This document shows, piece by piece, positions 1 through 9,973 of a DNA stretch of 35,104 bases. How positions within the stretch are numbered: position 1 is the first letter of the stretch; every line of letters begins with the position of its first letter. The DNA is from Actinomycetota bacterium. Its GTDB lineage: Bacteria; Actinomycetota; Acidimicrobiia; Spongiisociales; UBA5794. The DNA is taken from assembly GCA_030123765.1 (NCBI GenBank), contig JASJXX010000021.1:1-35104 (forward strand), in the 5' to 3' direction. The notes beneath the pieces are model-generated. The model had not been told where the DNA came from. It did not search any database and worked only from the letters and a program-made list of their open reading frames with translations. Made by a program: the position numbers and the translations under genes.

Positions 1-108
1 TGAAGGGGGGACAGGGTTTGGGGAGGGCGGTTGCTTGTGCTTCGTTCTCCCTTGAAAGGGGGGACAGGGTTTGGGGAGGGCGGTTGCTTGTGCTTCGTTC
101 TCCCTTGA
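1..108. repeat. Tandem direct repeat, period 53 bp, two copies, carrying CCCTT-GA-AAGGG palindromic boxes
   Basis: Bases 11-55 (acagggtttggggagggcggttgcttgtgcttcgttctcccttga) are identical to 64-108; related palindromic box also at 186-205. Confidence 0.9.
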
Positions 109-185
109 GGGAGGACGGGTGAGTCTTCGAGCCCGGAGGGTGTTGCTAGGCGATCCCCCTGCATCCTCGTTGGCGCTCGTCTGCC

Positions 186-205
186 GTCCCCCTTGAAAGG
201 GGGAC
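186..205. repeat. Perfect palindrome gtccccctt-ga-aagggggac (REP/MITE-like box)
   Basis: 9-bp perfect inverted arms with 2-nt centre; same core as the boxes in the 1-108 tandem repeat. Confidence 0.8.
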
Positions 206-256
206 AAAAGTAGGGGGGAGGTCGCTCTCTGCTTTTGTGGGGCTATCCTCGTGCGC

Positions 257-481
257 ATGTTCACGAGACTGCGATGGTTCGTTTTTGGCTCCGCCGCCAC
301 GCTCGGTGCGACTGTTGTTGTCGTGAGCCGTGCACGGACGTTGCGCGAGCGGCTGACCCCTGAAGGTGTCGCCCGGGCTTCGGCGTCACTCCTTGCTGAT
401 GCCATCGAGTCGATCGGCGACCGGCTTCAGCGCTCGGCAGTGCGTCAGAGTTCGGACGCGCCCCGTCCCGACGCAAGTTAA
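257..481 (+). CDS. Small conserved actinobacterial membrane protein, DUF6167-like
   Basis: ORF MFTRLRWFVFGSAATLGATVVVV..., one N-terminal TM segment, directly upstream of alaS as in many actinobacteria. ORF track starts at GTG 251; ATG 257 preferred because of TATCCT-N7-ATG. Confidence 0.6.
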   Translation: MFTRLRWFVFGSAATLGATVVVVSRARTLRERLTPEGVARASASLLADAIESIGDRLQRSAVRQSSDAPRPDAS

Positions 482-492
482 CGTCGCCAGCC

Positions 493-3114
493 ATGGACAC
501 GAACGAGATCCGAAGCACCTTCATCGACTTCTTCGCGTCGCGCGATCACACCGTGGTGCCGTCAGCCTCGCTGATCCCTCTCGACCCTGCCCTCCTCCTC
601 ACCGTGGCGGGGATGGTTCCCTTCAAGGCGTACCTCACCGCTGAGGAGAAGGCTCCCTACGCGCGCGCTGTGAGCTCACAGAAGTGCATCAGGACCACAG
701 ACATCGACATTCTCGGCACGACCGCCCGACACATGTCCTTCTTTGAGATGCTCGGCAGTTTCTCCTTCGGTGACTACTTCAAGGAGAAGGCCATCCCGCT
801 TGCCTATGAACTTCTCACCGAGGTGTACGGCATGGATCCGGAGAGGCTCTGGTACACCGTGCACGAGACGGATGACGAGGCAGCGGCGATCTGGCTTGAC
901 GTCGTCGGCGTGAGCCCCGATCGACTGCAGCGCAGGGACAGAGACAATTTCTGGCAGATGGGTGTCGCCGGCCCGGCAGGCCCGTGTTCCGAGATCTTCT
1001 TCGACCGGGGCCCACAGTACGGACCTGACGGCGGCCCGATCGTCGACGAGGAACGCTTCGTTGAGATCTGGAACCTCGTGTTCATGCAGTACATCCAGGA
1101 CGAGCCCTATCACGTAGTCGGAGATCTCCCGATGAAATCGATCGACACGGGGATGGGTCTTGAACGTATGGCGATGGTCCTTCAGGACGTCGGATCGCTC
1201 TTCGAGACGGACTCTGTGCGGGCGATCATGGCGGTAGGCGAAGCGCGCACCGGCGTTCGCTACGGTGAGTCTGACCGCAGTGACATGTCGCTACGAATCC
1301 TCGCGGACCACGCTCGCGCACTCACGTTCCTCATCGCAGACGGCGTCGTGCCTTCGAACGAAGGGCGCGGCTACATCCTGCGCAGGCTCGTGCGCAGAGC
1401 TGTCCGCCACGCACACACGCTCGGCACGCAGACGCCTATCACGGCATCCCTTGTTGACGTCACCGTGACCGAGATGGGGGAGGCCTTCCCCGCGATCGTT
1501 GAGAAGCAGGACTTCATCAGACAAGTTGCTGAGCGCGAGGAGACGGGATTTCTCAAGACGCTCGAGTCAGGTGAACAGATGCTCGATGTTGCAATATCTG
1601 CACTCGGAGGCGCCACCACGATTCCTGGCGCCACGGCATTCAAGCTGCACGACACGTTCGGATTCCCCATCGAGCTCACGGAGGAGATCGCTACCGAACG
1701 AGGCCTTGACGTGGACCGGGAGGGGTTCGATGCCGAGATGGCAGAACAGCGAGAGAGAGCTCGGGCTGCTTTCAGGAGCTCATCCGGTGGCGACGCCGTC
1801 GCCGCTTATCGCAGGATCATCGGCGGTCTCACGCCGACATCATTCACCGGCTACGGCGAGATCGAGGGCGGAGGGGTCGTGCTCTCTCTTCTGCGCGAGG
1901 GGGAGCTGACCGAGCGCGTCGATGAGGGTCAGGAGGTTGAGGTCTTTCTCAGCGCCTCACCCTTCTACGCGGAGGCCGGCGGGCAGGTCGGCGATACGGG
2001 GAGGATCGTCACAGAGACGGGGGTCGTCAACGTGAGCGACACCCAGCTCGTGCTGCCCGGGGTGCACGGGCACCGCGGAGTGGTGACGTCAGGCCACATC
2101 CTGACGACGCAGGACGCGCGCACTGTAGTTGACGGCACGCGACGCGAGCGGATCAGGAAGAACCACTCGGGAACGCACATCCTCCACTGGGCCCTTCGCG
2201 ACGTCCTCGGCGACCACGTCCACCAGGAGGGCTCACTCGTGGCACCCGACCGCCTGCGTTTCGACTTCTCCCACTACGAGGGTGTGGACCACGAGACGCT
2301 CCACGACGTCGAGAGGCGGGTGAACGTACAGATCATCGCGAACAAGGCGGTACACACGGTAGAGACATCCAAGGACGACGCGGAGAAGATGGGTGCCATA
2401 GCGTTCTTCGGAGACAAGTACGGCGACGAGGTCCGGGTAGTGCAGATGGGAGACTTCTCAACGGAGTTCTGCGGAGGTACGCACGTTCCCTCGACGGGCC
2501 AGGTCGGACCGCTCGTTCTTGTCAGCGAGGGATCGGTCGGTTCCAACATTCGCCGTGTCGAGGCGCTCACCGGTTCCGCGGCGTACGACCATCTTGCGCA
2601 GCTTCGCGCAAACCTCGCCGACATCGGAGGGATACTGAGGGCGCAGCCGGGGAGGGAAGTGGATGCGGCGCACTCGGTAGCCGACCGTTTGAGAGCGGCC
2701 GAGCAGAGAATCGGCGAGTTCGAAGAGAGAGAGCGCACCCAGACAGCCGACGGTGTGGTATCTCGTGCAGAGAAGATCGGGGGGGCAGCTCTCGCGACCG
2801 CACGGATCGACGGTATCGGCGGAGACGGCCTCCGCGCTCTCGCGTTCCAGATACGGGACCGTCTCGGTTCGGGCATCGGCGCATTCGGATCTGTGACCGA
2901 CGGAAAGGCAGCGGTCATCGTGTTCGTATCAGATGATCTCGTCGCCAGGGGCGTTGCAGCAGGTGACATCGCTGGAGCCGGAGCGAAGGCGCTCGGGGGC
3001 GGGGGAGGCAGGGATCCGAGGTTGGCCCAGGCTGGAGGTCCGAATACGGACGGGATCGACGAAGCGCTCCTCCTCATGCGATCCGCGGCCAGCGAGGCGC
3101 TGGCCGAACTGTGA
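493..3114 (+). CDS. alaS: Alanyl-tRNA synthetase
   Basis: 873 aa; RSTFIDFFASRDHTVVPSASLIP N-terminus, HSGTHILHWALRDVLG and FCGGTHV editing-domain motifs. Confidence 0.98.
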   Translation: MDTNEIRSTFIDFFASRDHTVVPSASLIPLDPALLLTVAGMVPFKAYLTAEEKAPYARAVSSQKCIRTTDIDILGTTARHMSFFEMLGSFSFGDYFKEKAIPLAYELLTEVYGMDPERLWYTVHETDDEAAAIWLDVVGVSPDRLQRRDRDNFWQMGVAGPAGPCSEIFFDRGPQYGPDGGPIVDEERFVEIWNLVFMQYIQDEPYHVVGDLPMKSIDTGMGLERMAMVLQDVGSLFETDSVRAIMAVGEARTGVRYGESDRSDMSLRILADHARALTFLIADGVVPSNEGRGYILRRLVRRAVRHAHTLGTQTPITASLVDVTVTEMGEAFPAIVEKQDFIRQVAEREETGFLKTLESGEQMLDVAISALGGATTIPGATAFKLHDTFGFPIELTEEIATERGLDVDREGFDAEMAEQRERARAAFRSSSGGDAVAAYRRIIGGLTPTSFTGYGEIEGGGVVLSLLREGELTERVDEGQEVEVFLSASPFYAEAGGQVGDTGRIVTETGVVNVSDTQLVLPGVHGHRGVVTSGHILTTQDARTVVDGTRRERIRKNHSGTHILHWALRDVLGDHVHQEGSLVAPDRLRFDFSHYEGVDHETLHDVERRVNVQIIANKAVHTVETSKDDAEKMGAIAFFGDKYGDEVRVVQMGDFSTEFCGGTHVPSTGQVGPLVLVSEGSVGSNIRRVEALTGSAAYDHLAQLRANLADIGGILRAQPGREVDAAHSVADRLRAAEQRIGEFEERERTQTADGVVSRAEKIGGAALATARIDGIGGDGLRALAFQIRDRLGSGIGAFGSVTDGKAAVIVFVSDDLVARGVAAGDIAGAGAKALGGGGGRDPRLAQAGGPNTDGIDEALLLMRSAASEALAEL

Positions 3115-3557
3115 AGGGCAGGATCCTCGGCCTAGACCCGGGGGAGCGCAGGGTCGGCGTAGCCGTATCTGATGTCACCCGTACCATCGCGTCGCCAGTT
3201 GAGTACATCGACCGGGACGTCGGAGGCCACGACCAGCGGCTCACCGACCTGTGCACAGAGTGGGAGATCACCGAGATTGTTGTCGGGTTGCCCGTGAGTC
3301 TTGACGGTTCCGAAGGTGAGGCGGCAGAGCGCGCGCGAAGTTACGGAGAGCGGGTCCGGTCTCTTACCGGCTTCGCTGTGGAGTACCACGATGAGCGTTT
3401 CACGACGGTTACCGCGGAGCATGCGTTACTCGAGGGTGGCATGAAGCGCAAGGCGCGCACCTCTATGCGTGACCAGGTGGCCGCGTCTGTGATGCTCCAG
3501 GGACACCTCGATAGACGAAGATACGCTGCAGGAGAGAGGAATGATGAGGACGCCTGA
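3111..3557 (+). CDS. ruvX: Putative pre-16S rRNA nuclease / Holliday junction resolvase-like (YqgF)
   Basis: LGLDPGERRVGVAVSD, VVGLPVSLDGSEG, DERFTTV; GTG start overlapping the alaS stop. Confidence 0.95.
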   Translation: MKGRILGLDPGERRVGVAVSDVTRTIASPVEYIDRDVGGHDQRLTDLCTEWEITEIVVGLPVSLDGSEGEAAERARSYGERVRSLTGFAVEYHDERFTTVTAEHALLEGGMKRKARTSMRDQVAASVMLQGHLDRRRYAAGERNDEDA

Positions 3558-4620
3558 CGGCCGTACCGGTCGGACGCAGCGAGCCGTAGCGATCGTTGGT
3601 CTCGCCGCGGTTGCCGTAGTTCTCGTCTTCTTCGGCGCCCGCTTCGTCGCCGGGCTCGTCGCGGGCGGAGACGGGTGGGACGTCGTTCCAGGACAACCGG
3701 TCGAGGTGACGATCGAGTCGGGGAGTTCGGCGAACACTATCTACCGTGTCTTGAACGACGCCGGCGTCGTTCGGGCGAGGGACCTTGAGACGGTGGCGAG
3801 GGCTGCCGGAGTCGAAGATCGCCTCAAGGCAGGAACCTACGCGTTCACCACAGATATGGAGGCGGACGCCGTCGTGCGGCGCCTCGTCGCGGGAGGGGAT
3901 GTCGTTACAGGCAGCAGCTTCACACTCATCGAAGGCTGGACGGTAGACAGGATCATCGATGAGCTTGCCCGCAGCACGCCGTACTCCCAGGCGGAGTTTC
4001 AGAAGGCACTGCGCGACGGGGCGGTGAGATCGCCATGGCGTCCGGCCGAGGAGGAGGGCGTGGACGGTCTTGCCCCGTGGGAGGGTCTCCTGTTCCCGGC
4101 TACCTACCGAATCCTGGACGAATCGACTCCTGCGCAGATCCTTCAGATGATGGCCGACGAGATGACGCGTCGCATGGACACGATCGAGTGGTCACGCATC
4201 GGAGAACTCGACATCTCAAGATACGACGTCCTCATCATCGGATCCATGATCGAGCGGGAGGCGAAGACAGACCCGGACCGGCCGATCATCTCATCCGTGA
4301 TCCACAACAGGCTCGGCGAGGGCATGCGCCTCCAGATCGACGCCACTGTGATTTACGCTCTTGGATACAATCCCGGTCGCGTGCTTGATTCGCACCTCGC
4401 TGCCGAGTCGCCGTACAACACGTATCGGATCCGCGGCCTCCCACCGACGCCGATCGGTGCTGTGTCGACGGCGAGCCTCAATGCTGCTGCCAACCCTGCA
4501 GAGACGGAGTACCTGTTCTACGTACTCGGACACAAGGACGGCACCCACTTCTTCGCAGTGACCTATGAGGAGCATCAGGTGAACATCGAAATAGCGAGAG
4601 CGGCAGGTATCTTGCCATGA
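3541..4620 (+). CDS. mltG: Endolytic murein transglycosylase MltG (YceG-like)
   Basis: N-terminal TM; IIGSMIEREAK, VIHNRLGEGMRLQIDATVIYALG, SPYNTYRIRGLPPTPI. Confidence 0.95.
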   Translation: MMRTPDGRTGRTQRAVAIVGLAAVAVVLVFFGARFVAGLVAGGDGWDVVPGQPVEVTIESGSSANTIYRVLNDAGVVRARDLETVARAAGVEDRLKAGTYAFTTDMEADAVVRRLVAGGDVVTGSSFTLIEGWTVDRIIDELARSTPYSQAEFQKALRDGAVRSPWRPAEEEGVDGLAPWEGLLFPATYRILDESTPAQILQMMADEMTRRMDTIEWSRIGELDISRYDVLIIGSMIEREAKTDPDRPIISSVIHNRLGEGMRLQIDATVIYALGYNPGRVLDSHLAAESPYNTYRIRGLPPTPIGAVSTASLNAAANPAETEYLFYVLGHKDGTHFFAVTYEEHQVNIEIARAAGILP

Positions 4621-5423
4621 GGTTCGCCGTCGTCGGTGATCCTGTGAAACACTCGAAATCCCCGGCGATCCACAACGCGGGCTTTGAGGTGCTTGGTATC
4701 GATGCTGCATTCGACTTCATGCGGATCCCCCTGCACGACTTCGGGAGCGTCGTTCAGGCGTTGCGGGCGGAGGACCTCGACGGTGTGTCCGTGACGATGC
4801 CCCACAAACACAACGCGTTCGCCGCAGCCGACGAAGTCTCTGATGCAGCTCTGCGCACACGGTCGGTCAACACGTTGGTCATGAAGGAGGGACGCCTTCT
4901 CGGTTACAACACAGACGTTGCAGGGGTGACGCACGCCCTCTCCGAGGTCGGTGACACAGGGAACGCGCCAATCCTCATTCTCGGCAGTGGCGGCGCCGCG
5001 GCGGCAGCGCTCGTCGCGGTTGAAGGGCGCGACGTACTGCTCTCCGGGCGCGACGCAACCACGGTGGCGGCGCTGCTTGACACCGTATCCGTCGCAGCGA
5101 GCGCCGTGCCCTGGGGCACTTCGATCTCCGGTGCAGTAGTCATCAACGCGACACCCCTGGGGATGCACGGGGAGGACCTTCCTCTGCCAGTCGTAGAGGA
5201 AGCCGTCGCCCTGATCGATATGGCGTACGGCGAGGAAGTGACGCCGGCCGTGACCCTCGCACTACGCCTCGATATCCCCGCAGCGGACGGTCTCACGATG
5301 CTCGTAGGTCAGGCGGTCGCCGCGTTCCAACTCTTTGTAGATCGACGGGGGCCGATCCACGCGATGGAGGAGGCAGTGAGATCTGCATCCCGACACGGAC
5401 GATCCAGAGGTCGCGCCGGGTGA
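4617..5423 (+). CDS. aroE: Shikimate dehydrogenase
   Basis: GDPVKHSKSPAIHNAGF, VTMPHKHN, NTDVAG, ILGSGGAAAA; ATGA overlap with mltG. Confidence 0.95.
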   Translation: MRFAVVGDPVKHSKSPAIHNAGFEVLGIDAAFDFMRIPLHDFGSVVQALRAEDLDGVSVTMPHKHNAFAAADEVSDAALRTRSVNTLVMKEGRLLGYNTDVAGVTHALSEVGDTGNAPILILGSGGAAAAALVAVEGRDVLLSGRDATTVAALLDTVSVAASAVPWGTSISGAVVINATPLGMHGEDLPLPVVEEAVALIDMAYGEEVTPAVTLALRLDIPAADGLTMLVGQAVAAFQLFVDRRGPIHAMEEAVRSASRHGRSRGRAG

Positions 5424-5509
5424 GCGAGATGATTCCCTGAACACCCGGCCACGTCGTGCCGCGATGCGAAGTATCGAGTGTCGGTTGTCGATGGCGTAAC
5501 CTGCCCTCC

Positions 5510-6244
5510 ATGGTTCTCTCCACAGTTGTCGCCGCGCTCCTCGGCGTCTTCGCCGCGAGATCGATTGTGGCCGAATCCGACGCCCACAGGAACGAGCTCA
5601 CTGACCGGTGGCTGGGACCTCAGTGCGGCCGGTGCAGCACCGCGTTGACCGCCACGCTCGCTACGTGCCGAAGGCAGCAACATCCGCAGCGACGCTCCAA
5701 CATTGTCGTCCTCGTAGGGAGCACCGCTCTCTCCGGCGCACTCGCCCTCGCTCTGCCCTCCTTGTGGTTGCTCCCCGGATATCTCATCTTCCTCTGGGCG
5801 ATGATCCTCCTCACGATCACCGACCTGGACACGAAGCTCATCCCGAATCGGATCCTCGGCCCCGCGACGATCGCGGGAGTTGTGCTCCTTCTTGCCGGTC
5901 ATTACCTGAACGAGGAGCGCGGCGATCTCCTCGTCGCAGCCATGGGCGGTGTGACCTACTTCGCAGTGATGCTCCTGTTGGCGCTCATCGTGCGAGGCGG
6001 GCTCGGATTCGGTGACGTGAAGCTCTCCTTTCTCATCGGTGTGTTCACCGGGTACCTCGGGGTGGGCCACGTCGTTGTCGCCGGACTCGGATCCTTTCTC
6101 CTCGGCGGCCTCGTCGCTCTCTTCCTGCTCGCGACTCGCAGGCAGAGCAGGAAGGACGCCATCGCCTTCGGCCCGTTCATGACCATTGCCGCGATCGTGA
6201 CCGTGTTCTTCGGTGAATCCATCGTCGCGTGGTACCTGCGATGA
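5510..6244 (+). CDS. A24-family prepilin peptidase
   Basis: Multi-TM; catalytic Asp motifs TDLDTKLIPNRI and GFGDVKLS. ORF track begins at 5456; ATG 5510 preferred. Confidence 0.88.
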   Translation: MVLSTVVAALLGVFAARSIVAESDAHRNELTDRWLGPQCGRCSTALTATLATCRRQQHPQRRSNIVVLVGSTALSGALALALPSLWLLPGYLIFLWAMILLTITDLDTKLIPNRILGPATIAGVVLLLAGHYLNEERGDLLVAAMGGVTYFAVMLLLALIVRGGLGFGDVKLSFLIGVFTGYLGVGHVVVAGLGSFLLGGLVALFLLATRRQSRKDAIAFGPFMTIAAIVTVFFGESIVAWYLR

Positions 6245-6286
6245 CAGAGTCTCATCCCGCGTGTTTCGGTTCTACCCTTACCCCCC

Positions 6287-7438
6287 ATGCTTAGATTTCT
6301 CACCTCAGGCGAATCTCACGGCCCGGGCCTCGTCGCGACGCTCGAAGGTCTCCCCGCCGGACTCACGGTCACCCGGGACGGCCTCGCAGGGGAGTTAGCT
6401 CGACGCAGGCTCGGATTCGGCAGGGGACCTCGAATGCGTCTCGAGAAGGACGAACTGGAGATACTCGGTGGTATCCGCTTCGCGAAGACGCTTGGAGGAC
6501 CCGTCACAGTGCTCATCCGCAACACGGAGTGGAAGAAGTGGAGCGAGGAGATGTCGCCCGACGCGGGCGAGCCCTCCAAGAGAGAGACGAGGCCGCGCCC
6601 CGGTCACGCCGATCTCGCCGGCATGCAGAAGTACGACACCCACGACGCAAGGAATATTCTTGAGAGAGCTTCGGCGCGAGAGACCGCGGCAAGAACAATC
6701 GTCGGATATCTCGCGAAGCAGCTCTTAGGGGAGATCGGCATCACCGTGATCAGTCATGTGGTGGCAATTGGCTCTGTCAGAATCTCTGAGACGGCCCTCC
6801 CTGGTCCGCACGATCTCGCTGCGATCGATGGATCAGAAGTCCGCGTCTTTCACCCTACAGACGCAGCCGCGATGGTTGCCGAGATCGAGGCGGCGAAGAA
6901 GGAGAGAGACACGTTGGGTGGGGTCGTCGAGGTCCTCGTTCACGGTGCACCCCCCGGTCTTGGCAGCCACGTGCACTGGGACCGCAAACTCGACGGCCTC
7001 CTTGCTGGCGCGCTCATGTCGATACAGGCGATCAAAGCCGTGGAGATCGGCGACGGTCTCGCCCAGGCAGCGTCCCGCGGGTCGGAGTCTCACGACGAGA
7101 TTATCGCTGCCGATGGCCGGATCTCCCGCCGGACCAATCGGGCTGGGGGTATCGAAGGGGGCATCACGACAGGTGAAGTGGTGCGCGTGCGCGCGGCAAT
7201 GAAGCCGATCTCGACACTTATGAAGCCGCTTGACACGATCGACGTCGACTCGAAGGCGCCCGAGCTGGCTCTCCGTGAGCGCAGCGACGTCTGCGCAGTT
7301 CCAGCCGCCGGGGTGGTCGCTGAACAGATGGTCGCATATGTGTTCGCGAACGAGGTGATGCGCAAGTTCGGAGGAGACACGGTCGGCGATCTGCGTGCCT
7401 CCTTCGAGGCGTACAAGGCGCGGCTTCGGGACTTCTGA
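6287..7438 (+). CDS. aroC: Chorismate synthase
   Basis: MLRFLTSGESHGPGLVATLEGLPAGL, RPGHADLAGMQKY, SRRTNRAGGIEGGITTGE. Confidence 0.98.
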   Translation: MLRFLTSGESHGPGLVATLEGLPAGLTVTRDGLAGELARRRLGFGRGPRMRLEKDELEILGGIRFAKTLGGPVTVLIRNTEWKKWSEEMSPDAGEPSKRETRPRPGHADLAGMQKYDTHDARNILERASARETAARTIVGYLAKQLLGEIGITVISHVVAIGSVRISETALPGPHDLAAIDGSEVRVFHPTDAAAMVAEIEAAKKERDTLGGVVEVLVHGAPPGLGSHVHWDRKLDGLLAGALMSIQAIKAVEIGDGLAQAASRGSESHDEIIAADGRISRRTNRAGGIEGGITTGEVVRVRAAMKPISTLMKPLDTIDVDSKAPELALRERSDVCAVPAAGVVAEQMVAYVFANEVMRKFGGDTVGDLRASFEAYKARLRDF

Positions 7439-7439
7439 G

Positions 7440-7934
7440 ATGGGGCATCTCTGGCTTGTTGGCATGATGGGGTCAGGTAAGACAACCGTCGGAGCGCTCA
7501 CTGCCGGGCTCCTCTCCCTGCCGTTCGTCGACACCGATGCTCGAATCGCGGAGCGGAGCGGCCGCAGCGTCAAGGAGATCTTCGAAGATGGCGAGATTGT
7601 GTTCCGACGGATCGAATCGCAGATCCTTGCTGAAGTGGCCCTGGAGCGTCCTTCGGTCATCGCCACAGGCGGAGGGGCGGTACTCTCGGCTGAGAATGTC
7701 GTGCTGATGCGTGCGTCAGGCATGATCGTGCTGCTTGAGGTTGACGCAGGTACGATTGCAGAACGTGTGAAACTCGACGCCGAGAGGCCTCTGCTGGTAT
7801 CTGGAGAAGGAATTGTGGAAGTTCTCGAAGAGCGTCGCGAGTTGTACCGAGCAGTTGCAGATTGGATCCTCTCGAGCGTCGGGCGGACTCCGGAGGAAGT
7901 AGCGAGGGAGGTAGCTGCATGCGTAGACACGTGA
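7440..7934 (+). CDS. aroK: Shikimate kinase
   Basis: LVGMMGSGKTTVG Walker A, DTDARIAERSGRSVKEIFEDGE, ATGGGAV. Start trimmed from 7395 to ATG 7440. Confidence 0.95.
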   Translation: MGHLWLVGMMGSGKTTVGALTAGLLSLPFVDTDARIAERSGRSVKEIFEDGEIVFRRIESQILAEVALERPSVIATGGGAVLSAENVVLMRASGMIVLLEVDAGTIAERVKLDAERPLLVSGEGIVEVLEERRELYRAVADWILSSVGRTPEEVAREVAACVDT

Positions 7935-8965
7935 TCTGGCGTTCAGACGAGCCAGTGTCGACAATCATCGTGGGGCGAGGCGTCAACAACGTTCTCGCCG
8001 ACATCGTCCACTCGCATTCGTACGAGCGCGTCGTGATCCTCTGTCAGCCGCCCACTAGCCGACTGGCCGAGACGTACGCGAACGTCTTAGCAGATGTGGG
8101 GATCGCAGTTAGCGGCTACACGCTGCCCGATGGCGAGGACGCAAAACAGCTGGGGATCGTTGAAGACGTATACCGTTTCCTCAACGAGACTGGTTTCACC
8201 AGGGATGACCTGATCATCGGTGTCGGCGGCGGCTCCCTGACCGATGTTGCCGGATTCGTTGGTGGCACGTATCTGCGTGGCGTCGCCGTGGTCTACGTCG
8301 CAACATCCCTTCTCGGGGCGGTGGATGCTTCGATCGGCGGCAAGACCGGCGTCAACCTCGACGGAAAGAACCTGGTGGGCGTCTTCGCCCACCCTCTCAC
8401 GGTCCTGATCGACATCGATATCATCGACGAACTCTCCCCTGTGATGAAGCGGGCAGGTGCAGCCGAAGCGCTCAAAACCGGGTTTATCGAGGACATGAGG
8501 ATCGTTGAGGCGTACGAGGCAGGGGGTCTCGACGTCGATCTCCTGGAGATCGTCAACCGTTCGGTCGCCGTGAAGGTGGGGATCGTCACCGAGGACTTCA
8601 AGGAGCGTGGGAGGCGTGCAATCCTCAACTACGGCCACACTGTGGGGCACGCTATCGAGACGACAACGGGACGCAGCCACGGAGAGTCGGTCGCGATCGG
8701 AATGGTTGCCGAGGGAGCAGCGTCGAGCGCGTACTTCGGATTCACAGGAGAGGAGCGACAGAGAGCGGTGCTCGAACAGGTAGGTCTCCCCACCCGCGCA
8801 GCAGACGCGGGCGAGGTGACGATACGCGCCCAGATGGCCCTCGACAAGAAGCGTGATGCCGGGGGCCTTCGGATGATCCTTCTGGAAGACTTCGGATCAC
8901 CCAAGGTCGTACACGCTGACGACGCTACCGTACAAGCTGCACTCGATGCCGTCGGTATCACCTGA
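7919..8965 (+). CDS. aroB: 3-dehydroquinate synthase
   Basis: GVGGGSLTDVAGFVGGTYLRG, TSLLGAVDASIGGKTGVN, LNYGHTVGHAIE. Start ATG 7919 (MRRHVIWRS). Confidence 0.96.
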   Translation: MRRHVIWRSDEPVSTIIVGRGVNNVLADIVHSHSYERVVILCQPPTSRLAETYANVLADVGIAVSGYTLPDGEDAKQLGIVEDVYRFLNETGFTRDDLIIGVGGGSLTDVAGFVGGTYLRGVAVVYVATSLLGAVDASIGGKTGVNLDGKNLVGVFAHPLTVLIDIDIIDELSPVMKRAGAAEALKTGFIEDMRIVEAYEAGGLDVDLLEIVNRSVAVKVGIVTEDFKERGRRAILNYGHTVGHAIETTTGRSHGESVAIGMVAEGAASSAYFGFTGEERQRAVLEQVGLPTRAADAGEVTIRAQMALDKKRDAGGLRMILLEDFGSPKVVHADDATVQAALDAVGIT

Positions 8966-9008
8966 TCAGATCAGACGAGAGGACCGCGGCAATGAAGGAT
9001 GATGACGG

Positions 9009-9569
9009 ATGATCTCGACGAACGACGTGAGGCCAGGGATGGCGCTGAATCTTCCCGATGGCCTGTTCTCCGTGATCGAGTACCAGCATGTGAAACCAGG
9101 CAAGGGCAAGGCATTCGTGCGCATGAAACTCAAGAACGTACGAACCGGTGCAGTGCTCGACAAAACCTTTCGCGCGGGGGAGAACGTCCCCAAGGCGCGC
9201 ATAGACAGACGAGATTTCACCTACCTCTACAAAGACGACATGGGGTTCAACTTCATGGATGGCGAGACCTTCGAACAGATCTCCATCGGTGAGGGCCTTG
9301 TTGGCGCAAAGGCAGACTTCATGCCTGACGGAGCGACCGTTCGTATCGCTATGTTCGAGGAGATGCCCGTCGACATCGAACTTGCGGCCTCAGTCGAGCT
9401 CGAGGTGACGTTCGCGGAGCCTGGGGTGAAGGGCGATCGCGTATCAGGCGCGACCAAACCGGTCACTCTCGCGACGGGCCGCGTCATCCAGGTGCCGTTG
9501 TTTGTGGATCAGGGTGACGTCGTGAAGGTCGATACGCGGACGGGCGATTACATCACGCGGGTCTCGTGA
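9009..9569 (+). CDS. efp: Elongation factor P
   Basis: MISTNDVRPGMALNLPDGLFSVIEYQHVKPGKGKAFVRMKLKN; ends TGDYITRVS. Confidence 0.98.
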   Translation: MISTNDVRPGMALNLPDGLFSVIEYQHVKPGKGKAFVRMKLKNVRTGAVLDKTFRAGENVPKARIDRRDFTYLYKDDMGFNFMDGETFEQISIGEGLVGAKADFMPDGATVRIAMFEEMPVDIELAASVELEVTFAEPGVKGDRVSGATKPVTLATGRVIQVPLFVDQGDVVKVDTRTGDYITRVS

Positions 9570-9952
9570 AACACACCGAGGCGAGGGAGGAGGCACTCGG
9601 CGCCCTCTACGGAGCCGATACGCGTGGGCTCGACGTGATCGACATCACGAAGATCTCTCTCCGTGCTGCTGAGCTCGCCGAGGGCGCCTGGGATCGGCGC
9701 GAGGAGATTGATGGCGTGATCTCTCATGCCTCCTCTCACTGGCGGATAGAGCGGATGCCCGTTGTAGACCGCAACATTCTTCGGATCGGCGTCTACGAGC
9801 TGACCCAATCGGACCTTCCTGTGGGCATTGTCATCTCGGAGGCGGTCGAACTGGCGAAGAAGTATTCGACGGCGAAGAGTGGTGCATTCGTCAACGGCGT
9901 CCTCTCTGCGGTGGCCGACACGGTTGAGGATTCGGAGTCCGCGGAGATGTAG
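9566..9952 (+). CDS. nusB: Transcription antitermination factor NusB
   Basis: ARILRIGVYEL-type motif (DRNILRIGVYELTQSDLPVGIVISEAVELAKKYSTAKSGAFVNGVL). Confidence 0.93.
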   Translation: MKHTEAREEALGALYGADTRGLDVIDITKISLRAAELAEGAWDRREEIDGVISHASSHWRIERMPVVDRNILRIGVYELTQSDLPVGIVISEAVELAKKYSTAKSGAFVNGVLSAVADTVEDSESAEM

Positions 9953-9973
9953 TAGGGTTCCACGAAACACCGA

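Noticed and set aside
1-205. CRISPR array
   Set aside because: Only two adjacent copies with no unique spacers; palindromic repeat type instead.
2274-3077. 267-aa minus-strand ORF antisense to alaS
   Set aside because: Low-complexity Pro/Ala/Ser/Arg composition, antisense to a conserved gene.
6833-7930. 365-aa minus-strand ORF spanning aroC/aroK
   Set aside because: Antisense to two clear genes; no family-like motif.
8965-9010. TGATC-A-GATCA palindrome between aroB and efp as an operator
   Set aside because: Short and isolated; no matching second site or regulator seen.
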